A stretch of 11,278 nucleotides of DNA from Xanthocytophaga sp031424975 (GTDB taxonomy: Bacteria > Bacteroidota > Bacteroidia > Cytophagales > 172606-1), in NCBI GenBank assembly GCA_031424975.1, contig JANPIL010000316.1, positions 1 to 11,278 of the forward strand, in the 5' to 3' direction. Made by a program: the position numbers and the translations under genes. Positions 1-6,001 of the stretch are shown piece by piece. Under the pieces are notes generated by a model. The model did not search any database. It had not been told where the DNA came from and was given only the letters and a program-made list of their open reading frames with translations. Each line of letters starts with the position of its first letter. Position 1 is the stretch's first letter.

Positions 1-631
1 GCAGCCGCGCCGCCAATTGTTCCGGTATGGCTTGTATGCCGTGGGCGGGCAGCACGACATCGCCGGTGGCGAACTGGTTGAAGAGGAAACGGAAAAAACC
101 ATCGGCGGTGAGCAATTCCTTTTCCAAGAAAACGCCGCTGAAAAAAGGTCTGAAAAACGTGTCTATCATCTCGTCGCTGTAGCCGAAACCGCTCAGGAAC
201 GACAACGTGGAGCGGGAGGTTTGGCCTTTTTCAGCCATACTATTTCCGGCAGCCTTCACGTGGCGGGTCAGTTGCAGTATTTTCAGCTTGTCGCGCAAGG
301 TGCCTACCGGCGCGGCCAACGCCTGCGGTGCCAACAATGGGTTTTTGAGCGGATTGGGCATGGTCAGCAACTTTCCGTCCTTGCGGATGATGGCTCCGGA
401 ACGGAACGGTTTGAAGTCCAGCGCACCGTAATCGAGCAGTTTTTCGGCTTCGGGATACGAGGTTAGGAATATCTGGAAACCCCGGTCCAGCCGGAAGCCA
501 TCCACAGTGTCGGTGCGTACGCGTCCGCCTACGCCGTCGGAGGCTTCCAATAAGGTGAATGCTATCTGCCTGTCTTGCAGGTATTTGGCGCAAGTGAGTC
601 CGGCCATTCCGGCCCCGATGATGACAACCAT
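1..631 (-). CDS. FAD-dependent oxidoreductase (amine oxidase / protoporphyrinogen oxidase-like), C-terminus beyond window
   Basis: The start codon is the ATG at 631-629, and about 210 residues are visible before the left edge. The protein opens with MVVIIGAGMAGLTCA, a Rossmann dinucleotide-binding GxGxxG motif (residues 6-11). An acidic strand end (LLEAS) and a GGRVRT motif near residues 35-40 follow, as in the flavin amine oxidase / phytoene desaturase / UDP-galactopyranose mutase superfamily. The stretch FFRPFFSGVFLEKEL is typical of the uncharacterised protoporphyrinogen-oxidase-like members. The substrate cannot be told. The ATG leads straight into the first beta strand, so the start is well supported; an in-frame TTG further up is unlikely. 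It begins 68 bp after the stop of the beta-helix gene in the same direction. Residues about 129-140 are encoded by a copy of the interspersed AAATAGTAT repeat, in a linker before the conserved TLSFL segment. Family members are usually about 420-430 aa, so roughly half is missing. Confidence 0.85.
   Translation of the reverse strand, partial: MVVIIGAGMAGLTCAKYLQDRQIAFTLLEASDGVGGRVRTDTVDGFRLDRGFQIFLTSYPEAEKLLDYGALDFKPFRSGAIIRKDGKLLTMPNPLKNPLLAPQALAAPVGTLRDKLKILQLTRHVKAAGNSMAEKGQTSRSTLSFLSGFGYSDEMIDTFFRPFFSGVFLEKELLTADGFFRFLFNQFATGDVVLPAHGIQAIPEQLAARL
212..245 (-). repeat. AAATAGTAT-N12-CCAAACC repeat, copy R1, inside a CDS
   Basis: Read on the minus strand, AAATAGTAT is followed by exactly 12 bases, then CCAAACC and TCCCGC. 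The copy lies wholly inside the FAD oxidoreductase gene and is translated without a stop, adding residues NSMAEKGQT. The frame splits the motif as A-AAT-AGT-AT. Both conserved boxes match the intergenic copies exactly. Confidence 0.85.
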
Positions 632-699
632 GCGATGTGTTTTGGGTGTGAGATTTACCGTTACCAACCTTGTGCCAGCGCATTTGTTTGCCGCCCAGT

Positions 700-1314
700 T
701 CACATTCTGAATGCCGCCACCTGATCCAGCAGTTGCAGCCGCCCGACAATGCTGCCGGGCAACAGAACCGTACCGGGCGATGTGACGGCATTGGCACCGA
801 TGCGCGAACCATCGCCAATCAGCGCGCCAAATTTGACCGAGCCGGTTTCCACGATTTTTCCATCCACCAAAACCCTGATTAACTTGTCCGTCCGTTCATT
901 GAAATGGTTGGCAAGCACGGCTCCGGCTTCCAAGTTCACGTTTGCGCCAAGCAGCGAATCGCCCACAAAATTGAAATGCGCCAACGCACTATTTTGGAAA
1001 ATGAAACTTGATTTGACTTCGCCGCCCGGCCCGATGGTCACGTTTTCAGCCAGAAATACGCCGCCGCGCACATAGGCGTGGGCCGCAATGAAACAGCCTT
1101 TGGATATGACCACGGGCGGTTTCAGAACCACACCTTCTTCAAGCACGGCCTCGCGGTGGATGGCGATTTGGTTGCGGATCACAAACTCACCATTCAACGT
1201 CGCCAGCATACGGCTTACCAACCCGGCAGCCTGCGCGGTGATGGCCCACGGCGTTTGGTAGCCGGACAATAACGGGCAGGTTTGGAAGATTTGAAAGATA
1301 CTATTTTGCAGCAT
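700..1314 (-). CDS. Left-handed beta-helix (hexapeptide) acyltransferase-like protein, GlmU C-terminal-domain relative
   Basis: The 204-residue protein is built of hexapeptide repeats with hydrophobic residues at every sixth position (for example VVISKG, VFLAEN, VTIGPG, SLLGAN, VNLEAG, ALIGDG, RIGANA). This is the LbH fold of sugar and amino-acid acyltransferases. The segment AHFNFVGDSLLG near residues 112-123 resembles the acetyltransferase half of GlmU, but there is no uridylyltransferase domain. Stand-alone proteins of about this length occur in Bacteroidota; the acceptor substrate is unknown. The ATG at 1314 is chosen because the next possible start (1356) lies inside the terminator hairpin of the preceding gene. 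In consequence residues 3-14 (QNSIFQIFQTCP) come from a copy of the interspersed repeat, directly before the PLLSGYQTPWAI segment that looks like the normal N-terminus of the family. The outer-membrane protein gene lies upstream in the same direction behind a terminator. Confidence 0.8.
   Translation of the reverse strand: MLQNSIFQIFQTCPLLSGYQTPWAITAQAAGLVSRMLATLNGEFVIRNQIAIHREAVLEEGVVLKPPVVISKGCFIAAHAYVRGGVFLAENVTIGPGGEVKSSFIFQNSALAHFNFVGDSLLGANVNLEAGAVLANHFNERTDKLIRVLVDGKIVETGSVKFGALIGDGSRIGANAVTSPGTVLLPGSIVGRLQLLDQVAAFRM
1273..1306 (-). repeat. AAATAGTAT-N12-CCAAACC repeat, copy R2, at a gene start
   Basis: On the minus strand AAATAGTAT, 12 bases, then CCAAACC and TGCCCG. It starts 8 bp after the A of the presumed ATG of the beta-helix gene and is read as its N-terminal codons. 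This is one of the best-conserved copies, with the spacer beginning CTTTCAAA. Confidence 0.85.
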
Positions 1315-1344
1315 CGCATTGCCGTTGTGAGGCGGCGAAGATAC

Positions 1345-1374
1345 GCAAAAAGCCACCTTGGGGTGGCCTTTTGC
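1345..1374 (-). terminator. Intrinsic terminator after the outer-membrane protein gene (possibly bidirectional)
   Basis: GCCACC (1352-1357) pairs with GGTGGC (1362-1367) around a 4-base loop. The hairpin is flanked by an A run on the left and TTTT on the right, so the minus-strand transcript gives a GC stem followed by a U run. It lies about 38 bp past the stop of the outer-membrane protein gene and before the beta-helix gene. Confidence 0.75.
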
Positions 1375-1404
1375 TTGTCCGAAAAAATGAACTTCGCCGC
1401 AAAA

Positions 1405-2016
1405 TCAGAAGAAATAATTGATTCCAACACTGGCTCCGGAACCAAGTCCGAAATTCAAATTCGAAGTGTTGTTGTTGTCGCCCTTCGGATTGATAACGCG
1501 GTAAGATAAACCGCCAACATTCAGATTGATTCCCCAGTGTTCCGTGGGAAAATAAGAAAAGCCGGGGTTTACCGAAACGGAGTACGTGCTCGTTGAAAAT
1601 GTGTCATTTGTTGTCAAGGAATTCCTGCTTCTTCCGAAACTAAGGGACGTGCCTAAAGTTGGTGAGAAAAAAAACTTTCCATCACTGACTGGAATAAAAT
1701 ACTGCACGAAAGGCGAAATGCTAAGGAAATTACTCTTCGATTCCGCCACTAAAGGATTGCCTTGCTGATCGAAAGTTTGATACCTATCCTTGGAGGCATT
1801 ATATCCTGCACTCAAACCAATGGCAAAACGCTCGGCAACAAAATAACCGACACTTGGGGAAATGTTGAAATTATTGCTCTTCAAATCCCTATTATTCTGA
1901 TTGGATTGCGAATTGAAGCCTACACTTCCGCCGATAAATCGTTTTCCTTTTTCGGTTTGGGCTTGTGATTCAATACAGGCCAATGCGACGATGATGGTAA
2001 TGATGATTTTTCTCAT
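1405..2016 (-). CDS. Outer-membrane beta-barrel protein (porin-family type)
   Basis: This 203-residue secreted protein has an N-terminal signal peptide: MRKIIITIIVALACIESQAQ, a basic start, a hydrophobic core and an AQ cleavage region near residues 18-20. The mature part alternates polar and hydrophobic residues in amphipathic strands (FIGGSVGFNSQ, ISPSVGYFVAERFAIGLSAGY, LSISPFVQYFIPV, FFFSPTLGTSLSFG, VSVNPGFSYFPTEHWGINLNVGG). It ends in aromatic residues (GINYFF), the usual outer-membrane insertion signal. The C-terminal Phe and short length fit the outer-membrane beta-barrel domain proteins of Bacteroidota; the cargo or role is unknown. The ATG at 2016 is chosen because it begins the signal peptide, and longer versions would bury it. 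The gene is visibly more A/T-rich than its neighbours. It is bounded by a terminator downstream and a repeat-bearing 204-bp gap upstream, so it is probably a single transcription unit. Confidence 0.85.
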   Translation of the reverse strand: MRKIIITIIVALACIESQAQTEKGKRFIGGSVGFNSQSNQNNRDLKSNNFNISPSVGYFVAERFAIGLSAGYNASKDRYQTFDQQGNPLVAESKSNFLSISPFVQYFIPVSDGKFFFSPTLGTSLSFGRSRNSLTTNDTFSTSTYSVSVNPGFSYFPTEHWGINLNVGGLSYRVINPKGDNNNTSNLNFGLGSGASVGINYFF

Positions 2017-2161
2017 ACAATTCGGGTTTAGATGCGACACGCCTTCCCAAAAACTGTACCAAAAATCCTTCATCCAAGATATTCACGCTGACCGGTTTCC
2101 GGGTATTTGTCCGAACACGCCAAGCAAGCCGCCGAGTTTGCCATTCCCGAAAGCTTCCGGA

Positions 2162-2195
2162 AAATAGTATCTTTTGAAAACCCAAAACCTGCGGT
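2162..2195 (+). repeat. AAATAGTAT-N12-CAAAACC repeat, copy R3, between pgi and the OMP gene
   Basis: AAATAGTAT is followed by 12 bases, CAAAACC and TGCGG. A small dyad (AAACC-TGC-GGTTT, 2185-2197) covers its right end, and an imperfect palindrome centred on AAGCTT sits just to the left. This is the most recognisable element in the 204-bp gene-free stretch 2017-2220; I see no gene there. Confidence 0.8.
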
Positions 2196-2220
2196 TTCCG
2201 GGCACAAGCTGAAGCGTGTG

Positions 2221-3873
2221 CTACTGCCGCATCCGTTTGAATTCATTGATCAAGCCGTTGGTCGAGGCATCGTGCGTGGTTATTGGCTCGTTGCCGGTCA
2301 GTTCGGGAAGTATCTGGTTGGCCAGTTGCTTGCCCAGTTCCACGCCCCACTGGTCAAAGCTGAAGATATTCCAGATGGCACCCTGCACAAAAACCTTGTG
2401 TTCGTACATGGCAATCAGGCTGCCCAGGCTGCGCGGCGTGATTTGTTTGAGCAAAATGGAATTGGTCGGGCGGTTGCCGGTGAAGGTTTTGAACGGGGCG
2501 ATGCGTTTGATGTCCGCATCCGTTTTTCCGGCGGCCACGAGTTCGTCGAGTACCTGCTCTTCGGTTTTGCCCTGCATCAACGCTTCGGTCTGCGCGAAAA
2601 AGTTGGACAGCAGCAGCGTGTGGTGGTTGCCTACCGGATTGTGGCTGATGGCCGGGGCAATGAAATCGCAGGGAATGAGTTTGGTGCCTTGGTGAATCAG
2701 TTGGTAAAACGCGTGCTGGCCGTTGGTGCCCGGCTCGCCCCAAATCACGGGGCCGGTCTGGTAGTTGGTGGCATGGCCGTTGCGGTCGGTACTTTTGCCG
2801 TTGCTTTCCATGTCGCCCTGCTGGAAATAGGCCGCAAAACGGTGTAAATACTGGTCGTAGGGCAGGATGGCGTGCGATTCGGCCCCGCAAAAGTTGTTGT
2901 GCCAAATGCCAATCAAGGCCAGCATCACCGGGATATTCTGTTCCAAGGGCGTTTCGCGGAAATGGTTGTCCATGGCGTGTGCGCCTTCGAGCAAGGCCCG
3001 GAAATTGCCAAAGCCAACCACGCACGCAATGGAAAGCCCGATGGCCGACCACAGCGAATAGCGGCCGCCCACCCAATCCCAGAAACCGAACATATTGGCC
3101 GTGTCAATGCCGAATTTCGCCACTTCCCCGGCATTCGTGGACAGCGCGACGAAGTGTTTGGCCACCAATGCCTCGTCTTTGGCCGCATCCAGAAACCAAT
3201 TGCGTGCCGTGTGCGCATTGGCCATGGTTTCCTGCGTGGTGAAGGTTTTGGAGGCAATCATGAACAGCGTGGTTTCGGGATCCACGCGTTTGAGCGTCTC
3301 GGCAATGTGCGTGCCATCCACGTTCGACACAAAATGCACCCGCATATTCGGCTGCCAGTAGGGCCGCAGCGCCTCGGTAACCATGACCGGCCCCAAATCG
3401 GAGCCGCCAATGCCGATGTTCACAATGTCGGTGATGGCGCGGTCGGTGTAGCCGCGCCACTGGCCGGAAATTATCTTATCGGAAAACGATTCCATCCGTT
3501 CCAGCACGGCATTGATTTCGGGCATCACATCTTTGCCAGCCACCAGCACGGGCGTGTTGGCGCGGTTGCGCAGGGCGGTGTGCAGTACGGCGCGGCTTTC
3601 GGTTTCGTTGATGGCCTCGCCCGCAAACATGGCGGCAATGGCGGCGGGCAGTTGCGTTTCGCCGGCCAGTTGCAGCAGCAGGGTTCTGGTGTCGTGCGAG
3701 AGGTTGTTTTTGGAAAAGTCCACGAGCATATCCTCGAAGCGGAGCGAAAACTGCCCGAAACGATGCTCGTTTTCCGCAAACAGATCCCGGATGTGGCGAT
3801 TTTTGGTTTGCTGGCGGTGCGTGGCGAGTTTTTGCCAGGCGGCGGTGTGGGTCGGGTTTATCTTGGGAAGCAT
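2221..3873 (-). CDS. pgi: Glucose-6-phosphate isomerase
   Basis: The cytoplasmic enzyme of glycolysis and gluconeogenesis interconverts glucose 6-phosphate and fructose 6-phosphate. The product is 550 aa, the usual length of the long bacterial/eukaryotic Pgi type. The start INPTHTAAWQKL matches the E. coli-type N-terminus, which fixes the ATG at 3873. Family signatures present: IGIGGSDLGP (153-162) and SKTFTTQET (208-216) for phosphosugar binding, GGRYSLWSAIGL (269-280), MESNGK with the catalytic base E357, GEPGTNGQH with H387, and FDQWGVELGKQL with K515. No key residue is missing. It has no close operon partner: 204 bp separate it from the outer-membrane protein gene and 162 bp from the OsmC gene, and both gaps hold a copy of the interspersed repeat. 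Confidence 0.98.
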   Translation of the reverse strand: MLPKINPTHTAAWQKLATHRQQTKNRHIRDLFAENEHRFGQFSLRFEDMLVDFSKNNLSHDTRTLLLQLAGETQLPAAIAAMFAGEAINETESRAVLHTALRNRANTPVLVAGKDVMPEINAVLERMESFSDKIISGQWRGYTDRAITDIVNIGIGGSDLGPVMVTEALRPYWQPNMRVHFVSNVDGTHIAETLKRVDPETTLFMIASKTFTTQETMANAHTARNWFLDAAKDEALVAKHFVALSTNAGEVAKFGIDTANMFGFWDWVGGRYSLWSAIGLSIACVVGFGNFRALLEGAHAMDNHFRETPLEQNIPVMLALIGIWHNNFCGAESHAILPYDQYLHRFAAYFQQGDMESNGKSTDRNGHATNYQTGPVIWGEPGTNGQHAFYQLIHQGTKLIPCDFIAPAISHNPVGNHHTLLLSNFFAQTEALMQGKTEEQVLDELVAAGKTDADIKRIAPFKTFTGNRPTNSILLKQITPRSLGSLIAMYEHKVFVQGAIWNIFSFDQWGVELGKQLANQILPELTGNEPITTHDASTNGLINEFKRMRQ

Positions 3874-3930
3874 GGTGCCGGGTTGGGTGGATGGATGGCA
3901 CAAGTTTGGGGAAGAATCGGCGGAATTGCA

Positions 3931-3988
3931 AAATAGTATCTTTCAAAAAGCTGAAAGCCCCGTCTTTAGCGGGGGCCAAACCCGCCCG
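3931..3988 (+). repeat. AAATAGTAT repeat, copy R4, with hairpin insert
   Basis: AAATAGTAT (3931-3939) and CCAAACC (3976-3982, then CGCCCG) are separated by 36 instead of 12 bases. The extra bases contain a perfect hairpin, GCCCCG-TCTTTAG-CGGGGC, directly before CCAAACC. The flanking spacer (CTTTCAAAAAG) is the consensus one. It lies in the 162-bp gap between the OsmC and pgi genes, 57 bp upstream of the pgi start. Confidence 0.8.
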
Positions 3989-4035
3989 AATACCCATGCC
4001 CGTTCTGACACGCAGTGCCTGACCGCCGTTGGCTT

Positions 4036-4443
4036 TCAGTCTTGCAAAGCGGAGCGGATTTCAATTTCACCGGCCAAGATGCGGTGTACCGGACAGTTGT
4101 TGGCGATTTCCAGCATCCGTTGGCGCACAGCCGCGTCCAAGTTACCCAGCAGCTTGATCTGGCGCGTGATGCGGGTTTTCTGGCCGCCACCGGTTTTCTC
4201 CACGTCCAGCGCAAGGTTCACTTCCACGGCTTCGAGCGGCAGGTTTTTGCGGTCGGCATACATCCGCAGCGTGATGGCCGTGCAGGCTCCCAGGCTCGAA
4301 AGCAGCAGTTCGTAGGGTGTGGGCGCGGTGTCGGTGCCGCCCACGTCGGCTGGCTCATCGGCTTGGATGGTGTGGCTCGCCAAGTGGATTTGCGTGCGGT
4401 AGGTTTCGATACCGATGTGGGCGGTGGCTTGCGCGTCGGGCAT
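4036..4443 (-). CDS. OsmC/Ohr-family protein (organic-peroxide or electrophile resistance, YhfA-like)
   Basis: The 135-residue protein has the two cysteines expected of OsmC-type peroxiredoxins. C54 lies in LLLSSLGACTAITLRMYADRK, the start of the central helix, and C117 in the CPVH motif (NNCPVHRIL). The segment DVGGTDTAPTPYELLLSSLGAC is a typical family signature. Ohr/OsmC proteins reduce organic hydroperoxides; the shorter YhfA-like group to which this fits better is poorly characterised. The length is normal and ATG 4443 is the only sensible start. It is the last of four same-strand genes (dioxygenase, hydrolase, FMN reductase, OsmC) that suggest a shared detoxification role. A strong terminator lies in the 83-bp gap before it, so it is probably transcribed separately or by read-through. 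Confidence 0.88.
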   Translation of the reverse strand: MPDAQATAHIGIETYRTQIHLASHTIQADEPADVGGTDTAPTPYELLLSSLGACTAITLRMYADRKNLPLEAVEVNLALDVEKTGGGQKTRITRQIKLLGNLDAAVRQRMLEIANNCPVHRILAGEIEIRSALQD

Positions 4444-4465
4444 ATCGGATTAATGAAAAATACGC

Positions 4466-4508
4466 AATGAAAAATGAAAAACGGGTTGCGGTATCTCACG
4501 CCGCAACC
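4466..4508 (-). terminator. Intrinsic terminator after the FMN reductase gene
   Basis: GGTTGCGG (4484-4491) and CCGCAACC (4501-4508) form a perfect 8-bp stem with a 9-base loop. On the minus strand the stem is followed by CGTTTTTCATTTTTC, a classic U tract. It lies about 20 bp past the FMN reductase stop codon. Confidence 0.85.
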
Positions 4509-4526
4509 AATCGTCCGCAAAAAGTA

Positions 4527-5102
4527 TCAGCCCACCACCAGTTCCTTGGCTTTCTTTTCGTGTACGGCTTCGGCCAGCCACAAAAACTCCTTGGTGAAAC
4601 TGTCCAGACTCTTGCGGAAATTCTCGTCGGTCAGGTTGCCGTCCTCATCGAATTTCTGCGTCAGGTGCGGCACCAGCAGCATGTGCGGCGAGGCAAACGC
4701 AAATAATGCCGGAATCAGTTGCTGCATTTGCATGGCGGCCCGCATACCGCCCATGCCGCCCGTGGTTACGGTGACAATGCCGATGGCTTTCCGCGAAAAC
4801 TCGGTCTTGTTGTACGAATCCACCATGTTTTTCAGGGCGGGCGTGTAAGTGCCGTTGTATTCGGGCGTGACGAACAGGAACGCGTCAGACCGGTTCAGTA
4901 TCCCGCCCAGTTCCAGCATCACCGGCGATGGCTGCGGGTGCCTGTTGACAACCTCCTCGAAAAGCGGAATCGGATATTGGGCCAAGTCGGCCATGGTAAC
5001 GTCAAGATTGTCAATGCCTTGCAAAAACTTTTCCAAGCCCAAAGCCACACGATGCGACTGTCGGCCAATGCGTGTGCTTGCGGAAACAATTGTCAGGTTC
5101 AT
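4527..5102 (-). CDS. NAD(P)H-dependent FMN reductase (flavodoxin-like, quinone/azo reductase type)
   Basis: The 191-residue flavodoxin-fold oxidoreductase begins MNLTIVSASTRIGRQSHRVA, where the first beta strand runs into the phosphate-binding loop SxSTRxxRxS. The second signature, VTPEYNGTYTPALKNMVDS (residues 78-96), is the FMN isoalloxazine and dimer contact of the NADPH-dependent FMN reductase family. GGMGGMRA (115-122) is also typical. Members reduce flavins, quinones, azo dyes or chromate, usually as soluble dimers. The start at 5102 places the P-loop at the N-terminus as in the family; upstream in-frame codons run into repeat sequence. In this context (next to a ring-cleaving dioxygenase and a hydrolase) quinone reduction is the likeliest role, which is inference. 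A strong terminator follows the stop. Confidence 0.9.
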   Translation of the reverse strand: MNLTIVSASTRIGRQSHRVALGLEKFLQGIDNLDVTMADLAQYPIPLFEEVVNRHPQPSPVMLELGGILNRSDAFLFVTPEYNGTYTPALKNMVDSYNKTEFSRKAIGIVTVTTGGMGGMRAAMQMQQLIPALFAFASPHMLLVPHLTQKFDEDGNLTDENFRKSLDSFTKEFLWLAEAVHEKKAKELVVG

Positions 5103-5181
5103 GGTGTACGGTTTATTAGGGGTGAGTTTTATGGGTGTGGTTTCCGGAGGCCAAACCGGTACGGAGCCTTCCAAGCAGAAC

Positions 5182-5239
5182 CCCGAACCGGAGCCAAAGG
5201 TTTGGAAACGGGGTTCGGGCATTTTTCAGGATACTATTT
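5182..5239 (-). repeat. AAATAGTAT repeat, copy R5, extended spacer and hairpin, overlaps a stop codon
   Basis: On the minus strand AAATAGTAT (5239-5231) and CCAAACC (5205-5199) are separated by 25 bases instead of 12. The right half lies in a dyad: CCCGAACC (5182-5189) pairs with GGTTCGGG (5212-5219), and CCAAA pairs with TTTGG inside it. The first bases of the copy code for the last residues of the hydrolase (EIVS) and its TGA. Confidence 0.75.
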
Positions 5240-5855
5240 CCAACATCTTGTTCACGCGGTTTATCTCGTCTTCAATAATGGTGTGCGGCATTCCCGGATA
5301 GAGTTGCGTGGTCACGGCGGCCCCCATTTTTTGGAAAACCGCCGCGCTTTCCAACACGCGCCGTTTCGGAATGTGCGCGTCCACGTCGCTGCAACCCAGA
5401 AAAACGGGTGTGCCGCCAAAATCGCCCGCGTAGTTGCGCGGTGTGCCATCCGGCCCGACCAAGCCGCCACTCAAGCCGAAAACGCCGCCGTAACGCCGGG
5501 CATTCCGCGCCGCAAACTCCAATGCCAGGCACGCTCCCTGCGAGAAGCCGAGAAAGTAAACGTTTTCCGGCGGTATGCCGTTACCCAGCACGCGGTCGGT
5601 CACGTTTCCAATCACGTCCAGGGCCGACGACAAATCCGGTTCGTTCTGTTCCAGCGGCACCAGAAACGAGTTTGGATACCACGTATTGCCCGTGGCCTGC
5701 GGCGCGATGAAAGCCATGCCCGGCTGCCGGAAATACTTGGCCAGCTCCAGAATGCTCTGCGCCGTGGCGCCGCGTCCGTGAACCATAATCATGGCCCGGT
5801 CGGCATCGAGCAGGCAAACGCCGCCCTTTTCGTAATTTTCAAGTTTGTGTGTCAT
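5226..5855 (-). CDS. Alpha/beta hydrolase, phospholipase/carboxylesterase family (MhqD-like)
   Basis: The 209-residue cytoplasmic hydrolase has all parts of the catalytic triad: nucleophile S105 in GFSQG (residues 103-107), an acid in CSDVDAHIP (D157 or D159) and H191 in GMPHTI. The oxyanion region MVHGRGATAQ (24-33) and APQATGNTWYP (51-61) are typical of the carboxylesterase/phospholipase (YpfH, MhqD) group. No signal peptide is seen. ATG 5855 gives the standard length; upstream in-frame codons are repeat sequence. In Bacillus subtilis an MhqD hydrolase of this family is co-regulated with MhqO/MhqE dioxygenases against quinones, matching the dioxygenase gene next to it. The gap of 146 bp to that gene holds GC palindromes and a repeat, so co-transcription is uncertain. 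The last codons (EIVS) and the TGA come from a copy of the AAATAGTAT repeat, so the tail may have been altered by it. Confidence 0.88.
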   Translation of the reverse strand: MTHKLENYEKGGVCLLDADRAMIMVHGRGATAQSILELAKYFRQPGMAFIAPQATGNTWYPNSFLVPLEQNEPDLSSALDVIGNVTDRVLGNGIPPENVYFLGFSQGACLALEFAARNARRYGGVFGLSGGLVGPDGTPRNYAGDFGGTPVFLGCSDVDAHIPKRRVLESAAVFQKMGAAVTTQLYPGMPHTIIEDEINRVNKMLEIVS

Positions 5856-5861
5856 GTCTGG

Positions 5862-5885
5862 CAGTCCGCAGGCAACAGTCCGCAG
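5862..5885 (-). repeat. 14-bp-period direct repeat (CTGCGGACTG twice)
   Basis: CAGTCCGCAG occurs at 5862-5871 and 5876-5885, a 14-bp period. On the minus strand it reads CTGCGGACTG-TTGC-CTGCGGACTG. The arrangement resembles the pair at 7245-7270 (20 of 26 bases agree by my alignment), and both pairs directly adjoin an AAATAGTAT repeat. Confidence 0.65.
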
Positions 5886-5888
5886 AAA

Positions 5889-5922
5889 AAAGTGGGTTTG
5901 AGGATTTTTGAAGATACTATTC
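5889..5922 (-). repeat. AAATAGTAT-N12-CCAAACC repeat, copy R6 (slightly diverged)
   Basis: On the minus strand GAATAGTAT, 12 bases (CTTCAAAAATCC), then TCAAACC and CACTTTTTT. The spacing is the canonical 12 bases; there is one mismatch in each conserved box. It lies between the dioxygenase and hydrolase genes. Confidence 0.75.
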
Positions 5923-5926
5923 GGCC

Positions 5927-5998
5927 CCCCAGCCCCCGAAGGGGGAGCCAAGGAAAACTCCCCTCCCTTTCGGGGAGGGGCCGGGGGTGGGGCCGCCG
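5927..5998. repeat. GC-rich palindrome array (REP-like), terminator-like on the minus strand
   Basis: Two hairpins lie in tandem: CCCCC-GAA-GGGGG (5933-5945), and CCCCTCCC (5960-5967) with GGGAGGGG (5973-5980) around a 5-base loop. G-rich sequence (GGGGGTGGGG) follows to the right. On the minus strand the second hairpin is followed by AGTTTTCC, so it could stop transcription after the dioxygenase. From general recall, palindromes of this form are common between genes in Bacteroidota. Confidence 0.65.
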
Positions 5999-6001
5999 CC
6001 C

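Noticed and set aside
1315..1356. Longer N-terminus for the beta-helix protein (start at 1356)
   Set aside because: It would begin inside the terminator hairpin of the preceding gene, and the added residues look random.
2872..3936. Long open frame (354 codons) on the plus strand opposite pgi
   Set aside because: It is antisense to a full-length, motif-complete Pgi; its composition (His/Gly/Arg-rich) is that of a shadow frame in GC-rich coding DNA.
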